Source: an uncultured Lachnospiraceae bacterium (GTDB lineage Bacteria > Bacillota > Clostridia > Lachnospirales > Lachnospiraceae). Taken from it: a DNA stretch of 64,000 nt. The stretch spans positions 186,001 to 250,000 of the forward strand of contig ONAD01000001.1 in assembly GCA_900315735.1 (NCBI GenBank), read 5' to 3'. The notes beneath the pieces are model-generated. The model did no database searches and was not told where the DNA came from. It was given only the letters and a program-made list of their open reading frames with translations. Below are positions 8,562 through 18,196 of this stretch, one piece after another (positions within the stretch are counted from its first letter, which is position 1; every line of letters begins with the position of its first letter). The translations under genes and the position numbers were made by a program.

Positions 8562-9005
8562 ATGGCATTATTTCAGTCGTTTGATATCAGTGCGTCCGGT
8601 ATGACGGCGCAGCGTTTTCGTATGGATACCATTTCCGAGAACGTGGCAAATGTAAATACAACCAGTACAGAGAATGGAACGCCTTATCGTAGAAAAATCG
8701 TTACTTTTTCAGAAAAGGGTGTTACTCCGTTCAGTAAGGTGCTTTCGAATTCCAGAGAGGGTTATGTGGGAAATGGTGTAAAGGTTTCTTCCGTAACAGA
8801 AGATTATTCTACTGATTTTACCATGGAATATGACCCGTCAAATCCGGATGCGGATGCAAATGGTTATGTATCATATCCAAATGTGAATATTGTAACAGAA
8901 ATGACGAACCTCATCGATGCCAGCAGGGCGTATGAGGCGAATGCAACTGCGTTTGATGCCAGCAAGCAGATTGCGCAGGCAGGATTACAGATTGGTAAAT
9001 CATAA
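8562..9005 (+). CDS. flgC: Flagellar rod protein FlgC
   Basis: FlgC is the second proximal rod subunit. The 147-residue sequence carries the axial signature (ISASGMTAQRFRMDTISENVANVNTT, about residues 9-34). The C-terminal helix MTNLIDASRAYEANATAF, shared by rod, hook and hook-associated proteins, mediates subunit packing. It has its own GGAGG ribosome site and sits between flgB and fliE in the standard order. Confidence 0.95.
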   Translation: MALFQSFDISASGMTAQRFRMDTISENVANVNTTSTENGTPYRRKIVTFSEKGVTPFSKVLSNSREGYVGNGVKVSSVTEDYSTDFTMEYDPSNPDADANGYVSYPNVNIVTEMTNLIDASRAYEANATAFDASKQIAQAGLQIGKS

Positions 9006-9032
9006 AGGATATTTGGAAAGGTGAGATAAACG

Positions 9033-9344
9033 ATGAATGTTAATGTATTAACAGGAGTTTCTTCAGATATTTTTAATACACAGAGTACATCTGCAGCAAA
9101 GCAGTCAAACAGTGCGGAAAGCTTTGATAATATTCTTGCAGCAGCAATGAACATGGTGAAGGAAACAAATAATTATCAGAGCAGTGCAGAGGAAGAAGAG
9201 ATTAAGTTTGCATTGGGAGAATCAACCAATACCCATGAGCTGCTTGTGGCACAGGAAAAGGCAAACATTGCATTATCCTATACCGTTGCGGTAAGAGATA
9301 AAGTAATGGATGCTTATAAAGAGATTATGAATATGCAGATTTAG
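9033..9344 (+). CDS. fliE: Flagellar hook-basal body protein FliE
   Basis: FliE is the small adapter linking the MS ring to the rod and is exported early. At 103 residues it has the expected size, and its C-terminal half (NTHELLVAQEKANIALSYT followed by VRDKVMDAYKEIMNMQI) is the family hallmark. The N-terminus is serine/asparagine rich and variable, as is usual. It lies between flgC and fliF. Confidence 0.93.
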   Translation: MNVNVLTGVSSDIFNTQSTSAAKQSNSAESFDNILAAAMNMVKETNNYQSSAEEEEIKFALGESTNTHELLVAQEKANIALSYTVAVRDKVMDAYKEIMNMQI

Positions 9345-9365
9345 TATAGGTAGGATGAGTAGATT

Positions 9366-10973
9366 ATGCCAGACAGATTGAAAGCAATATTAGAAAAAAT
9401 AAAAGAGTGGTGGCTGAAGTTTACAACAAAGCAGAAGACACTTCTTATCAGTATTACGGCTGTAGTAATTCTTGCGTTGGTGATACTGGCTGTCGTGATG
9501 ACGAAACCTACGATGGTTCAGCTGATAACCTGTGAGGATGCAACACAGGCTTCGTCTGTAAAAGACCTTTTGGATGGAAACAGCATAGATTATGATGTTT
9601 CTGCTGATGGAATGACTTTTTCCGTAAATGCAAAGAATCAGGCAGATGCGAATATTTTACTTGGTTCAAACAATATTCCAACCAATGGATTTACCATTGA
9701 TGATGCATTAAGCGGTGGAATCAGTACGACGGAAGCAGATAAAAGTAAACGTTATCAGGTTTTCTTAGAAGATAAATTTTCAAAAGAACTTGAGAGCATG
9801 GATCTGATTAAGTCGGCAGATGTCAACCTGAATATTCCGGAAGATGATGGAACCCTGATCAGCAGAAACCAGGAAACCTATGCCAGTGTCAAATTGGATC
9901 TCAATGGAGAAATGTCAGAGGATCAGGCAGCATCTCTGGCAAGATATATAGCAACGGAAGTTGGTAATTCTTCAACGGATAATATTACAATTATTGACTC
10001 GAATTCCAATCTTTTATTTGCAGGTGGAGAAGAGAGCACAGCAATCGGAACTGCCAGCTCCCAGCTTAGTTATCAGACAAAGAAAGAATCACAGGTAAAG
10101 AAGGCTGTTACAGATGTAATTAAAGGAACAGACCTTTATGATACCATTGATGTGGGATTAAATTTAAAACTGAATTTTGACCAGGTTACAACCAATGAGA
10201 TAAATTATTCTGCACAGGGAGACCGGGAAGAGGGACTTATTACCCATGAGGACCGTTACCAGTCAGATTCAACCGGCGGTACATCCGGAACACCGGGAAC
10301 CGATTCCAATGGAGATGGAACTACCTATGTACTTCCGGACGGAAGCGTGTCAGAAAGTTCGGTTACAGATGATTCTATTGACCGTGCACTGGATGAAAAG
10401 AACACCCAGACCATTGGCTCAGTAGGAGATATTGAATATGACCAGTCATCCATATCTGTGACAGTAGCCCGTTATGTGACTTATAATGAGGATACTTTAA
10501 AAGCAGATGGTACATTGGATAATATGACTTTTGACGAGTTTGTAACACAGAATAATAACCGTGTAAAGGGAACTGTTGACCAGGATCTTTACACCATGGT
10601 ATCCAATGCTACCGGTATTCCGACTTCCAACATCTCAATTGTCAGCTATGACATTCCGATGTTTGAATATTCTAAGAGCAGTGGAAGGGGATTCCAGGAT
10701 TATCTTCAGATTATTCTTGCAGTCCTGATTTTTGCACTGTTAGGATATGTGGTATTCCGCAGCACCAGAAAAGAGCAGGAAGCCGAAATCGAACCGGAAC
10801 TTTCTGTGGAGTCACTGCTTGAGACAACCAAACAGGCAGAGCAGGAAGATTTGGAAGATATTGGATATAATGAGAAGTCAGAGATTCGTGTTCTGATTGA
10901 AAAATTCGTAGATGAAAATCCGGAGGCCGTTGCGTCATTACTTCGCAACTGGCTGAATGAGGAGTGGGAATAA
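9366..10973 (+). CDS. fliF: Flagellar MS-ring protein FliF
   Basis: FliF (535 residues) forms the membrane MS ring that houses the export gate and carries the switch. Two transmembrane helices are visible, at about residues 26-48 and 444-463. They enclose YscJ-like ring-building domains (SADVNLNIPEDD, ARYIATEVGNSS). A Gly/Ser/Thr/Asp-rich insertion (about residues 302-330) lies in the periplasmic part. The acidic cytoplasmic tail ends EAVASLLRNWLNEEWE, the segment that binds FliG. Its TAA directly abuts the fliG ATG, so translation is probably coupled. Confidence 0.95.
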   Translation: MPDRLKAILEKIKEWWLKFTTKQKTLLISITAVVILALVILAVVMTKPTMVQLITCEDATQASSVKDLLDGNSIDYDVSADGMTFSVNAKNQADANILLGSNNIPTNGFTIDDALSGGISTTEADKSKRYQVFLEDKFSKELESMDLIKSADVNLNIPEDDGTLISRNQETYASVKLDLNGEMSEDQAASLARYIATEVGNSSTDNITIIDSNSNLLFAGGEESTAIGTASSQLSYQTKKESQVKKAVTDVIKGTDLYDTIDVGLNLKLNFDQVTTNEINYSAQGDREEGLITHEDRYQSDSTGGTSGTPGTDSNGDGTTYVLPDGSVSESSVTDDSIDRALDEKNTQTIGSVGDIEYDQSSISVTVARYVTYNEDTLKADGTLDNMTFDEFVTQNNNRVKGTVDQDLYTMVSNATGIPTSNISIVSYDIPMFEYSKSSGRGFQDYLQIILAVLIFALLGYVVFRSTRKEQEAEIEPELSVESLLETTKQAEQEDLEDIGYNEKSEIRVLIEKFVDENPEAVASLLRNWLNEEWE

Positions 10974-11981
10974 ATGGGAACAGAAGAATATAATGGCGTT
11001 CAGAAAGCGGCGATATTGCTGATAGCATTAGGACCGGAGAAATCTGCCAGTATTTTCAAACATTTAAAAGAAGATGAAATAGAAGAGCTGACACTGGAAA
11101 TCGCAAATACCAGAAGTGTGTCACCACAGACCAAAGAAAGTGTATTAAATGAATTCTATCAGGTATGCCTTGCCCAGCAGTATATTGCAGAAGGTGGTAT
11201 TGGCTATGCGAAAGAACTTCTGGATAAAGCACTGGGAAGTGATAAGGCACAGGAGGTTATTACCAAGCTGACTGCATCCCTTCAGGTTCGCCCGTTCGAA
11301 TTTGTCCGCAAGACAGATCCAAGTCAGGTGCTGAACTTTATCCAGGACGAGCATCCACAGACCATTGCCATGATTTTGTCCTATCTGTCACCGTCACAGT
11401 CTGCGATGATTTTAGGAGCTCTGACACCGGAGAAGCAGGCAGATGTTGCGAAACGTATTGCCAAGATGGACAGAACATCACCGGATGTAATCAAAGAGGT
11501 AGAGCGTGTGTTGGAGAGAAAGCTTTCTTCCCTGCTCAATCAGGATTACACAATTGTGGGTGGTGTAGATGCTATCGTTGGTATTTTGAATACAGTAGAC
11601 CGTGGAACAGAGAAACATATTATGGAATCCCTGGAAATCGAAGAACCGGAACTTGCAGACGAAATCCGCAAGAAGATGTTTGTATTCGAAGACATCCTGT
11701 TGCTGGACGACCGTGCAATCCAGCGTGTGTTGCGTGATGTAGATAACAATGACCTTGCTGTTGCATTGAAAGGTGCCAACGAAGAGGTACAGAATGTTAT
11801 CTTTAAGAACCTGTCGAAACGTCTTGCTGCCATGATTCGTGAGGATATGGAATTCATGGGTCCGGTAAGAATGAAGGATGTAGAAGAAGCACAGCAGAAG
11901 ATTGTTGGTATTATTCGTAAACTGGAAGACTCCGCAGAAATTGTAATTTCCCGTGGCGGAGGTGACGAGATTATTGTCTAA
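10974..11981 (+). CDS. fliG: Flagellar motor switch protein FliG
   Basis: FliG is the rotor torque-generating protein, contacting FliF, FliM and MotA. The 335-residue length is standard. The N-terminal domain (YNGVQKAAILLIALGPEKSASIFKHL), the middle EHPQTIAMILSYL motif and the C-terminal torque helix region with charged residues (LLLDDRAIQRVLRDVDNNDLAVALKG) are all present. It starts immediately after the fliF stop; the end overlaps the start of fliH. Confidence 0.97.
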   Translation: MGTEEYNGVQKAAILLIALGPEKSASIFKHLKEDEIEELTLEIANTRSVSPQTKESVLNEFYQVCLAQQYIAEGGIGYAKELLDKALGSDKAQEVITKLTASLQVRPFEFVRKTDPSQVLNFIQDEHPQTIAMILSYLSPSQSAMILGALTPEKQADVAKRIAKMDRTSPDVIKEVERVLERKLSSLLNQDYTIVGGVDAIVGILNTVDRGTEKHIMESLEIEEPELADEIRKKMFVFEDILLLDDRAIQRVLRDVDNNDLAVALKGANEEVQNVIFKNLSKRLAAMIREDMEFMGPVRMKDVEEAQQKIVGIIRKLEDSAEIVISRGGGDEIIV

Positions 11982-12765
11982 TTTATATAAACAACGTTTT
12001 ATCACCAATGAGACAGAGAGTCGTGTGATTAATTCCAATACACTGGCATACCGCATTTTAGAGGAACAGTCCCGGGCACTTGCAAAGACAAAAGAACCGG
12101 AACAGCCACAGGCGGAACCGGGCGAATTTGTAGAAGGAATTACAGCACCTCAGGTGGAAACAATCGATTATGAAGCACTGGCAAAAGAGAAAGCAGAAGA
12201 AATCTTGAACCAGGCAAATGCTGAGGCGGAAGAGATCCGGAAAGCTGCCAGGAGTGAAGCGGACGAGCTTCGCAAGAAAGCGCAGGAACAGGGACATGCA
12301 GAGGGCTTGGAACAGGGAATGCAGGAAGGTGCTGCAGTCTATGATGCAAAGTTAGAAAGCATTGGTAAAAGAGAACAGCAGATGCAGGATTCCTATCTGG
12401 AACAGATGCGGGAGCTGGAGCCGAAGCTGGTACATACGATTACAGATGTGGTTTCCCATGTTTTTCATGTGCAGTTCCATGATAAAGACGAAATTGTGCT
12501 TTATCTTGTGAAGAGAGCAATGGAATCCATTGACGGACCAAAGGAATTTACCATCAAAGCCGGACCAAAACAGGCGGCATATTTAGAAGAACATAAACAG
12601 GAACTTTTAGAATGCGTGGGACAGAATGCGACTTTGGATTTGGTTACCATTCATTCCATGGCTGAAGGGGACTGTACGATAGAGACAGATACGGGAGTAT
12701 TTGAGTGCGGAATGGATGTCCAGCTGGATAATCTGATTCGTGATATACAGTCATTGTGTATGTGA
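11974..12765 (+). CDS. fliH: Flagellar export ATPase regulator FliH
   Basis: FliH binds and regulates the FliI ATPase and tethers it to the C ring. The protein has an N-terminal Lachnospiraceae-type start (MSNLYKQRFITN) and a long charged coiled coil with Ala/Glu heptads (about residues 60-130). A FliH/V-ATPase E-subunit-like C-terminal domain follows. I chose TTG at 11974 because GGAGGTGA ends eight bases before it. An upstream GTG at 11953 has no such site. The first eight bases overlap fliG, implying translational coupling. Confidence 0.88.
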   Translation: MSNLYKQRFITNETESRVINSNTLAYRILEEQSRALAKTKEPEQPQAEPGEFVEGITAPQVETIDYEALAKEKAEEILNQANAEAEEIRKAARSEADELRKKAQEQGHAEGLEQGMQEGAAVYDAKLESIGKREQQMQDSYLEQMRELEPKLVHTITDVVSHVFHVQFHDKDEIVLYLVKRAMESIDGPKEFTIKAGPKQAAYLEEHKQELLECVGQNATLDLVTIHSMAEGDCTIETDTGVFECGMDVQLDNLIRDIQSLCM

Positions 12766-12775
12766 GGAAAAAAGA

Positions 12776-14083
12776 GTGACATGTGATTTGGAAAAATATC
12801 AGTTGCTTTCGGATAAGACATATTATACCTGCCTTGGAAGGGTATCCAAGGTGGTTGGTCTTACCATTGAATCCATTGGACCGGAAGCAAAGCTGAATGA
12901 CTTGTGCAAAATATATCGGGATAGAGAACAGAAAGAATATGTCATGGCAGAGGTAGTCGGTTTTAAAGATAACCGGCTGTTACTGATGCCTTTTGACAGT
13001 ATTGAAGGTCTGGGTGTTGGATGTATCGTAGCAAATACGGGACATCCTTTGTCTGTTTTAGTAGGAGATGAAGTATTAGGACATACCCTGGATGGAATCG
13101 GACGACCGACCGATGGGGAAGAACTCCATACCGGTAAGGAATATCCGATTGAAGCTCCGCCACCGGATCCGATGAAACGTGAAATTATCAGCGAAGTACT
13201 GCCACTGGGTGTTAAAGCAGTAGATGGACTGCTTACCATTGGAAAGGGACAGCGTATCGGAATCTTTGCCGGTTCCGGCGTTGGAAAGAGTACTCTGCTT
13301 GGTATGTTTGCGAGAAATACAAAAGCGGACATTAATGTAATTGCCCTGATTGGAGAGCGAGGCAGAGAGGTGCGGGAATTTATCGAACGTGACCTTGGTG
13401 AAGAGGGTATGCGGCGTTCCGTTGTAATTGTGGCAACGTCAGATAAACCGGCGCTGATTCGTAACAAAGCAGCTAAAACAGCTACGGCAGTCGCAGAATA
13501 TTTCAGAGACCAGGGCAAAGATGTTCTTCTGATGATGGATTCCCTGACCCGATTTTCCATGGCACAAAGAGAAATCGGACTGGCAACCGGAGAACCGCCG
13601 GTTACCCGAGGATATCCACCGAGTGTATATTCAGAAATGCCAAAACTGTTAGAGCGTGCGGGAACAGCGGAAAGAGGTTCCATTACCGGACTGTATACCG
13701 TATTGGTAGATGGTGACGATTTTAATGAGCCGATTACAGATACCGCAAGAAGTATTCTGGATGGACACATTATGTTATCCAGAAAATTAGGACATAAGAA
13801 TCATTATCCGGCAATTGATGTTTTACAGAGTATTTCCCGTGTAATGAGTTCAATTGCGTCCTCCGAGCACAAAGCAGTGGCAGGAAAATTAAAAAATGTA
13901 CTGGCGACTTATCAGGAAGCAGAAGATTTGATTAATATTGGCGCTTATAAAAGCGGTTCCAATGAAGAAATTGATTATGCAGTTTCTAAGATAAAGGCAG
14001 TCAATGAGTTCCTGTGCCAGAGAACCGATGAAAAATTTACCTTTGAAGAAGAATTAGCATTGTTAGAAGGCGTATTCAAGTAG
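12776..14083 (+). CDS. fliI: Flagellum-specific ATP synthase FliI
   Basis: FliI is the hexameric F1-like ATPase that powers flagellar protein export. Walker A is in GIFAGSGVGKSTLLGM, Walker B is in DVLLMMDSLTRFSMAQRE, and GERGREVREFIE and SRKLGHKNHYPAIDVLQSISR are family motifs. Start choice: GTG at 12776 lies seven bases after GAGGA. A longer frame from GTG 12740 adds 12 residues inside fliH with no ribosome site. The resulting 435 residues match the family length. Confidence 0.95.
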   Translation: MTCDLEKYQLLSDKTYYTCLGRVSKVVGLTIESIGPEAKLNDLCKIYRDREQKEYVMAEVVGFKDNRLLLMPFDSIEGLGVGCIVANTGHPLSVLVGDEVLGHTLDGIGRPTDGEELHTGKEYPIEAPPPDPMKREIISEVLPLGVKAVDGLLTIGKGQRIGIFAGSGVGKSTLLGMFARNTKADINVIALIGERGREVREFIERDLGEEGMRRSVVIVATSDKPALIRNKAAKTATAVAEYFRDQGKDVLLMMDSLTRFSMAQREIGLATGEPPVTRGYPPSVYSEMPKLLERAGTAERGSITGLYTVLVDGDDFNEPITDTARSILDGHIMLSRKLGHKNHYPAIDVLQSISRVMSSIASSEHKAVAGKLKNVLATYQEAEDLINIGAYKSGSNEEIDYAVSKIKAVNEFLCQRTDEKFTFEEELALLEGVFK

Positions 14084-14092
14084 GGATGAGAT

Positions 14093-14539
14093 ATGGCAAA
14101 ATTTATTTACCGGATGCAGAATATTTTAGATATTAAATTAAAGCTTGAAAGTCAGGCGAAGATTGTATACAGCCAGGCAAATGCGGCACTCAGGGAAGAA
14201 GAAGCAAAACTGGTAAAGCTCTTTGAGCGGAAGAATGCATATGATAGCCGGGCAAAAGAACTGGTAGAAGGCAAAATAGATTTGCTGGAAATAAAGACCT
14301 GCAGGCAGGCAATCGAGAGCATGAAGGTGCTGATTCGAAGACAGATGATGCAGGTACAGGTGGCAGAGAAAAATGCAGAAGCAGCCAGACAGAAGCTGGA
14401 AGAAGTTATGAAAGAACGAAAGACGCAGGAAAAACTGCGGGAAAAGGATTTCGAAGATTTCAAACAACAGCTGGCGCAGGAAGATAACAAAGTAGTAGAT
14501 GAACTGGTAAGCTATAGCTATGGCAGACCGAAAAAGTAG
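14093..14539 (+). CDS. fliJ: Flagellar export chaperone/stalk protein FliJ
   Basis: This 148-residue, almost entirely alpha-helical coiled-coil protein begins MAKFIYRMQNILDIKLKLE, the usual FliJ opening. FliJ forms the central stalk of the FliI hexamer and recycles export chaperones. Its charged heptads, its size and its position nine bases after fliI support the call, since FliJ sequences diverge strongly. Confidence 0.88.
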   Translation: MAKFIYRMQNILDIKLKLESQAKIVYSQANAALREEEAKLVKLFERKNAYDSRAKELVEGKIDLLEIKTCRQAIESMKVLIRRQMMQVQVAEKNAEAARQKLEEVMKERKTQEKLREKDFEDFKQQLAQEDNKVVDELVSYSYGRPKK

Positions 14540-14554
14540 ACAGGTGGTGTAACG

Positions 14555-15379
14555 ATGGCAGAAGAAATGGATAAGAAGGCAGCGAAGAAAGCAGAAAAAG
14601 CAAGAAAAAAAGCTGAGAAAAAAGCTGCAAAGAACATGGAAACTGATTTGGAAAATACAGAAGATGAGGAGGGCGGTTCCTCAAAACTGGCAGTTTTTCT
14701 GGTAACACTGGTCATCATTATCGTATGGCTGGCAATACTGGCACTGCTGATTAAATGGGATGTGGGAGGATTTGGCTCCACAGTTATGCGCCCGTTGTTA
14801 AAAGATATTCCGTATGTCAACCGTATTTTGCCGGATTCTGATGAAGAACTTTCTACCGAAGAGGATTATCCATATAAGAATATGGATGAAGCGGTAGCTT
14901 ACATAAAAGAATTAGAGCAGGAACTGGCACAGGCACAGCAGGGAAGCAGTGAAAACAGTGCCTATATCGCTGATTTGGAAGCGCAGTCCCAGAAGCTGAA
15001 AGAATATGAGGCAAATGAGGCAGCTTTTGAAGAAGAAAAAGAAAAATTTTATAATGAGGTTGTTTTTTCGGACCAAGCACCCGATATAGAACAATATAAG
15101 GAATATTATGAGAGCATTGATCCAGACAATGCAGAACTTTTGTATAAACAGGTGGTGGAACAGCAGCAGACAGACAGTCAGATTGCTGATTATGTCAAGG
15201 GCTATTCCCAGATGAAACCGAAAGAGGCGGCAGCCATATTTGATACCATGACAGACAATCTGGATCTGGTGGCAAAGATTTTGGAAAATATGGATGCACA
15301 GTCAAGAGCTGATATTCTAGGGAAAATGAATTCTGATACAGCCGCTAAGGTGACAGAAATCATGAATCCTTCAGAATAA
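14555..15379 (+). CDS. MotE/YlxF-like flagellar protein with MgtE-N-type domain
   Basis: This 274-residue protein has a lysine/alanine-rich N-terminus and one transmembrane helix (about residues 45-67). A coiled coil (about 110-155) and a C-terminal MgtE-N-like helical repeat (YSQMKPKEAAAIFDTMTDNLDLVAKILENM) follow. It occupies the position of ylxF between fliJ and fliK in Bacillus and resembles MotE, a periplasmic chaperone of the stator in alphaproteobacteria. The sequence shows that it is membrane-anchored, with the bulk most likely outside the membrane. A stator or rod assembly role is inferred. Confidence 0.75.
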   Translation: MAEEMDKKAAKKAEKARKKAEKKAAKNMETDLENTEDEEGGSSKLAVFLVTLVIIIVWLAILALLIKWDVGGFGSTVMRPLLKDIPYVNRILPDSDEELSTEEDYPYKNMDEAVAYIKELEQELAQAQQGSSENSAYIADLEAQSQKLKEYEANEAAFEEEKEKFYNEVVFSDQAPDIEQYKEYYESIDPDNAELLYKQVVEQQQTDSQIADYVKGYSQMKPKEAAAIFDTMTDNLDLVAKILENMDAQSRADILGKMNSDTAAKVTEIMNPSE

Positions 15380-15414
15380 ATAAAATTGAATAAAGGAGAA
15401 AGGAGGAAGAACGC

Positions 15415-16923
15415 ATGACGAGTGCAAAGATTTCGGGAATGGTATCAAATCTTGGGTCTGTAGACACAGGACTTTCCGAAGTGACGGGCACTGTGGACAA
15501 GGGATTATGTGCAACTGCACAGGCAAGCTTTGCTTCTGTTATGGAACAGAAAACATCCGGTTATGGAAACCAGCAGCTTACCAGTGGTAATCCGGTAGGA
15601 AAAGAATCTGCTGCAACGGCCACACAGCCGGCTACTGTGACAGATAGCACAAAGAAGCTGAATGTAAAGGAGAGTTCTCCGACACAGAAAGTGGAAGAGA
15701 TGCAGAATCAGCTGGAAGACAGTAAGGATGCATTTGAAACCGGCGTAAAAGAGATTCTGAAAGACGAACTTGGTGTTTCAGATGAACAGGTAGAAGATGC
15801 CATGTCTATACTGGGATTACAGTGGATGGATTTATTAAATCCGGCAAGCCTTTCACAGCTTGTAACACAACTGACCGGAACAGAAGATGCATGTTCCCTG
15901 CTTATGAGTGAAGAATTCACCAATATTATGCAGAATACAGATGCACTGGTTCAGAACTTAAGCGAGACCCTTGGACTTTCCAAAGATGAGTGGATTGCAT
16001 TACAGAATCAGTTGACAGAGCTGACAACACCGGAAGAAACAAATCTGACAGCAGATTTTAAGGAAACGTTGGATGTAGTGGACAGCGGTGTACAGGAGAC
16101 AGCTCCACAGGTTGAAGTGACAATTACTTCACAGGAAGCACAGGAGACAACAGCAACGGCAGCTTCAAGTCAGGTAGCTCAGGCTACAGAAGAAGTTCAG
16201 AATGTACAGCCGGAAGAAGAGGCAGAAGATGCCGCACCGGTGCTTCAGGTAAATGAGCCAGCGGATACACAGTCTGAAAATAACGTATCAGCGGATACAT
16301 CCGGTGAAATGGAAGAGTCAGCAGCCCAGCCACAGAAAGCAAAAGAAAGCAGCGTAAATGAACATGTACAGACCATGGAATTTCAGGTCAGAGCAGAACA
16401 GCAGACCGCTGCACCGGAAGAAGTAAATACGGTAGCATCCCGTACAACCATTGATGTGCAGGATATTATGAACCAGATTACAGAATTCGCAAAAGTGAAT
16501 CTGTCTCCGGAAAATTCATCCATTGAGATGCAGCTGAATCCGGAAAATCTCGGAAAAGTGTATTTACACATTGCATCAACCAAAGAGGGAAATATAACTG
16601 CAGAACTGGCAGTAAGCAGTGAAACAGTAAAGACCGCTTTGGAAGCACAGATTGCAGACCTTCGAACCAGCTTGAATCAGCAGGGAATCAAAGTAGATGC
16701 AGTCGAAGTTACAATAGCAAGTCATGAATTCGAACGGAACTTAGAGCAGAATGCAGCTGGAGAAGAACAGCAGAGCAGCCAGAGAGAAGAAACCGGAAGA
16801 ACAGCCGGAAGAAGATTATTCCGCGGAGAATTAGACGAGTTATCCGGGCTTATGAACGAAGAAGAAGTTTTAGCAGCCCAGATTATGAAAGACCATGGAA
16901 ATACCATGGACGTAACAGCGTAG
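15415..16923 (+). CDS. fliK: Flagellar hook-length control protein FliK
   Basis: FliK is the secreted molecular ruler that switches export from hook to filament. The 502-residue protein has a long low-complexity, Gln/Glu/Thr/Ala-rich ruler region. The conserved C-terminal FliK domain (about residues 350-440) contains MQLNPENLGKVYLHI, LRTSLNQQGI and KVDAVEVTIA. Its size is within the variable family range. An AGGAGG site precedes the ATG; the position between motE-like and flgD is the usual one. Confidence 0.92.
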   Translation: MTSAKISGMVSNLGSVDTGLSEVTGTVDKGLCATAQASFASVMEQKTSGYGNQQLTSGNPVGKESAATATQPATVTDSTKKLNVKESSPTQKVEEMQNQLEDSKDAFETGVKEILKDELGVSDEQVEDAMSILGLQWMDLLNPASLSQLVTQLTGTEDACSLLMSEEFTNIMQNTDALVQNLSETLGLSKDEWIALQNQLTELTTPEETNLTADFKETLDVVDSGVQETAPQVEVTITSQEAQETTATAASSQVAQATEEVQNVQPEEEAEDAAPVLQVNEPADTQSENNVSADTSGEMEESAAQPQKAKESSVNEHVQTMEFQVRAEQQTAAPEEVNTVASRTTIDVQDIMNQITEFAKVNLSPENSSIEMQLNPENLGKVYLHIASTKEGNITAELAVSSETVKTALEAQIADLRTSLNQQGIKVDAVEVTIASHEFERNLEQNAAGEEQQSSQREETGRTAGRRLFRGELDELSGLMNEEEVLAAQIMKDHGNTMDVTA

Positions 16924-16936
16924 AAAGGAGCACGAA

Positions 16937-17686
16937 ATGATAACACAGCTTATAAAAGATGGTAAGGTTGTGGATACCAGTGCAGAATCAAATTCCTCAT
17001 CCGCTACTTCTAAAAAATCAGGAAGCAGCCTGGATAAAGATGCATTTTTACAACTGTTAGTAGCACAGATGAAATATCAGGATCCATTGGAACCGACAGA
17101 TAATACAGAGTATATTTCACAGCTGGCAACTTTCTCACAGTTAGAGGAAACCCAGAATATGCAGGCATCCTTACAGGAGATGGAAGCAAATTCACTGGTA
17201 GGAAAACAGGTAGTACTTCGTGTTACATCTTCCGTAACAGGAGAGACATCCGATGTTACCGGAACAGTAGACAGTGTTATCCATGAGAACAATAAAACTT
17301 ATCTTATGGTAAATAACAACCTTTACTCCATTGACGATTTGTATTCTGTTATGGATGACAGTTACATGGATGCAATCAGTCTTGCAAAATCATTTTCGCT
17401 TGCAATTGCATCATTGCCGTCTGTTGATCAGCTTACACTGGACAATGCAAGTACACTGACCAATCTTCGGAAAGCATATGACAGCATGACCAGTTATCAG
17501 AAGTCATTTATTGCACAGAGCGATATTGACAAGCTGACCAAACTGGAAGAGAGAATGAAACAGTTACAGGCTGCTGCCGGAGAAAACGGTGATAAGACAG
17601 AGGGTACAGATGGTGCCGATGGTACGGAAGGTACAGACGACAAGAAAGATACGGATGAAACAGAGAAAACAGAAGGAACAGAGTAA
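16937..17686 (+). CDS. flgD: Flagellar hook assembly scaffold FlgD
   Basis: FlgD caps the growing hook. Residues from about 30 carry the FlgD signature LDKDAFLQLLVAQMKYQDPLEP and FSQLEETQNM, followed by VGKQV and a short beta domain. The C-terminal third (KAYDSMTSYQKSFI and a Lys/Gly/Thr/Asp-rich tail) is unlike enteric FlgD and looks like an extra helical and disordered extension. The gene follows fliK, as in Bacillus ylxG. Confidence 0.9.
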   Translation: MITQLIKDGKVVDTSAESNSSSATSKKSGSSLDKDAFLQLLVAQMKYQDPLEPTDNTEYISQLATFSQLEETQNMQASLQEMEANSLVGKQVVLRVTSSVTGETSDVTGTVDSVIHENNKTYLMVNNNLYSIDDLYSVMDDSYMDAISLAKSFSLAIASLPSVDQLTLDNASTLTNLRKAYDSMTSYQKSFIAQSDIDKLTKLEERMKQLQAAAGENGDKTEGTDGADGTEGTDDKKDTDETEKTEGTE

Positions 17687-17716
17687 ACCACGGAAGGTTA
17701 TTAGGGAGATGAAAGC

Positions 17717-18115
17717 ATGAATAAGATAGCAAATCAATTCACTTCCATTGAACAGGTAGCAGACCAGTATCTCAATTCTTCGAAGAGTAATAAAACGCAG
17801 TCGGAGCAGGAAGTTTCTTTTGCGGAAGTATTAAAAGAAAAGCAAAAAGCAGCAGATGTTTCCGAGGTGAAATTTTCGAAGCATGCAAGCATGCGGTTGT
17901 CTACCCGGAATATCAGTCTTTCAGATCAGCAGAGCGAACGCTTAGAAGCCGGTGTGGAGATGGCTGAGAAGAAAGGAATCAAAGAATCCTTAGTAGTAGT
18001 TGATTCACTGGCATTCATTGTAAATGTACCAAGCAAGACAGTTGTAACAGCAATGGACCAGAATGAATCAGAAAATAATGTTTTTACAAATATTGATGGT
18101 GCAGTAATAGCATAG
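17717..18115 (+). CDS. Flagellar operon protein, TIGR02530 family
   Basis: This 132-residue soluble protein is found between flgD and flgE in many Firmicutes flagellar operons. The recognisable core is SFAEVLKEKQ, then FSKHASMRLSTRNISLS and MAEKKGIKESLVVVDSLAFIVNV. Biochemical function is not established; a role in hook assembly or regulation is inferred from position only. A GGGAGATG ribosome site precedes the ATG. Confidence 0.8.
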   Translation: MNKIANQFTSIEQVADQYLNSSKSNKTQSEQEVSFAEVLKEKQKAADVSEVKFSKHASMRLSTRNISLSDQQSERLEAGVEMAEKKGIKESLVVVDSLAFIVNVPSKTVVTAMDQNESENNVFTNIDGAVIA

Positions 18116-18136
18116 CCGGACCTTATGGAGGCTGTG

Positions 18137-18162
18137 AGAACCCTGACTGACAGATGGGTTCT
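18137..18162 (+). other. Leader hairpin just upstream of flgE
   Basis: AGAACCC (18137-18143) pairs with GGGTTCT (18156-18162). CTGAC (18143-18147) could instead pair with GTCAG (18165-18169). The structure ends 18 bases before the flgE ribosome site AGGAGGT (18181-18187) and could tune hook-protein translation. Confidence 0.4.
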
Positions 18163-18196
18163 GCGTCAGACATCAAATATAGGAGGTCATTTCATT

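Noticed and set aside
18125-18196. Longer flgE start at 18125
   Set aside because: The extra 24 residues run through the leader hairpin and do not resemble a hook protein, while AGGAGGT sits before the inner ATG.
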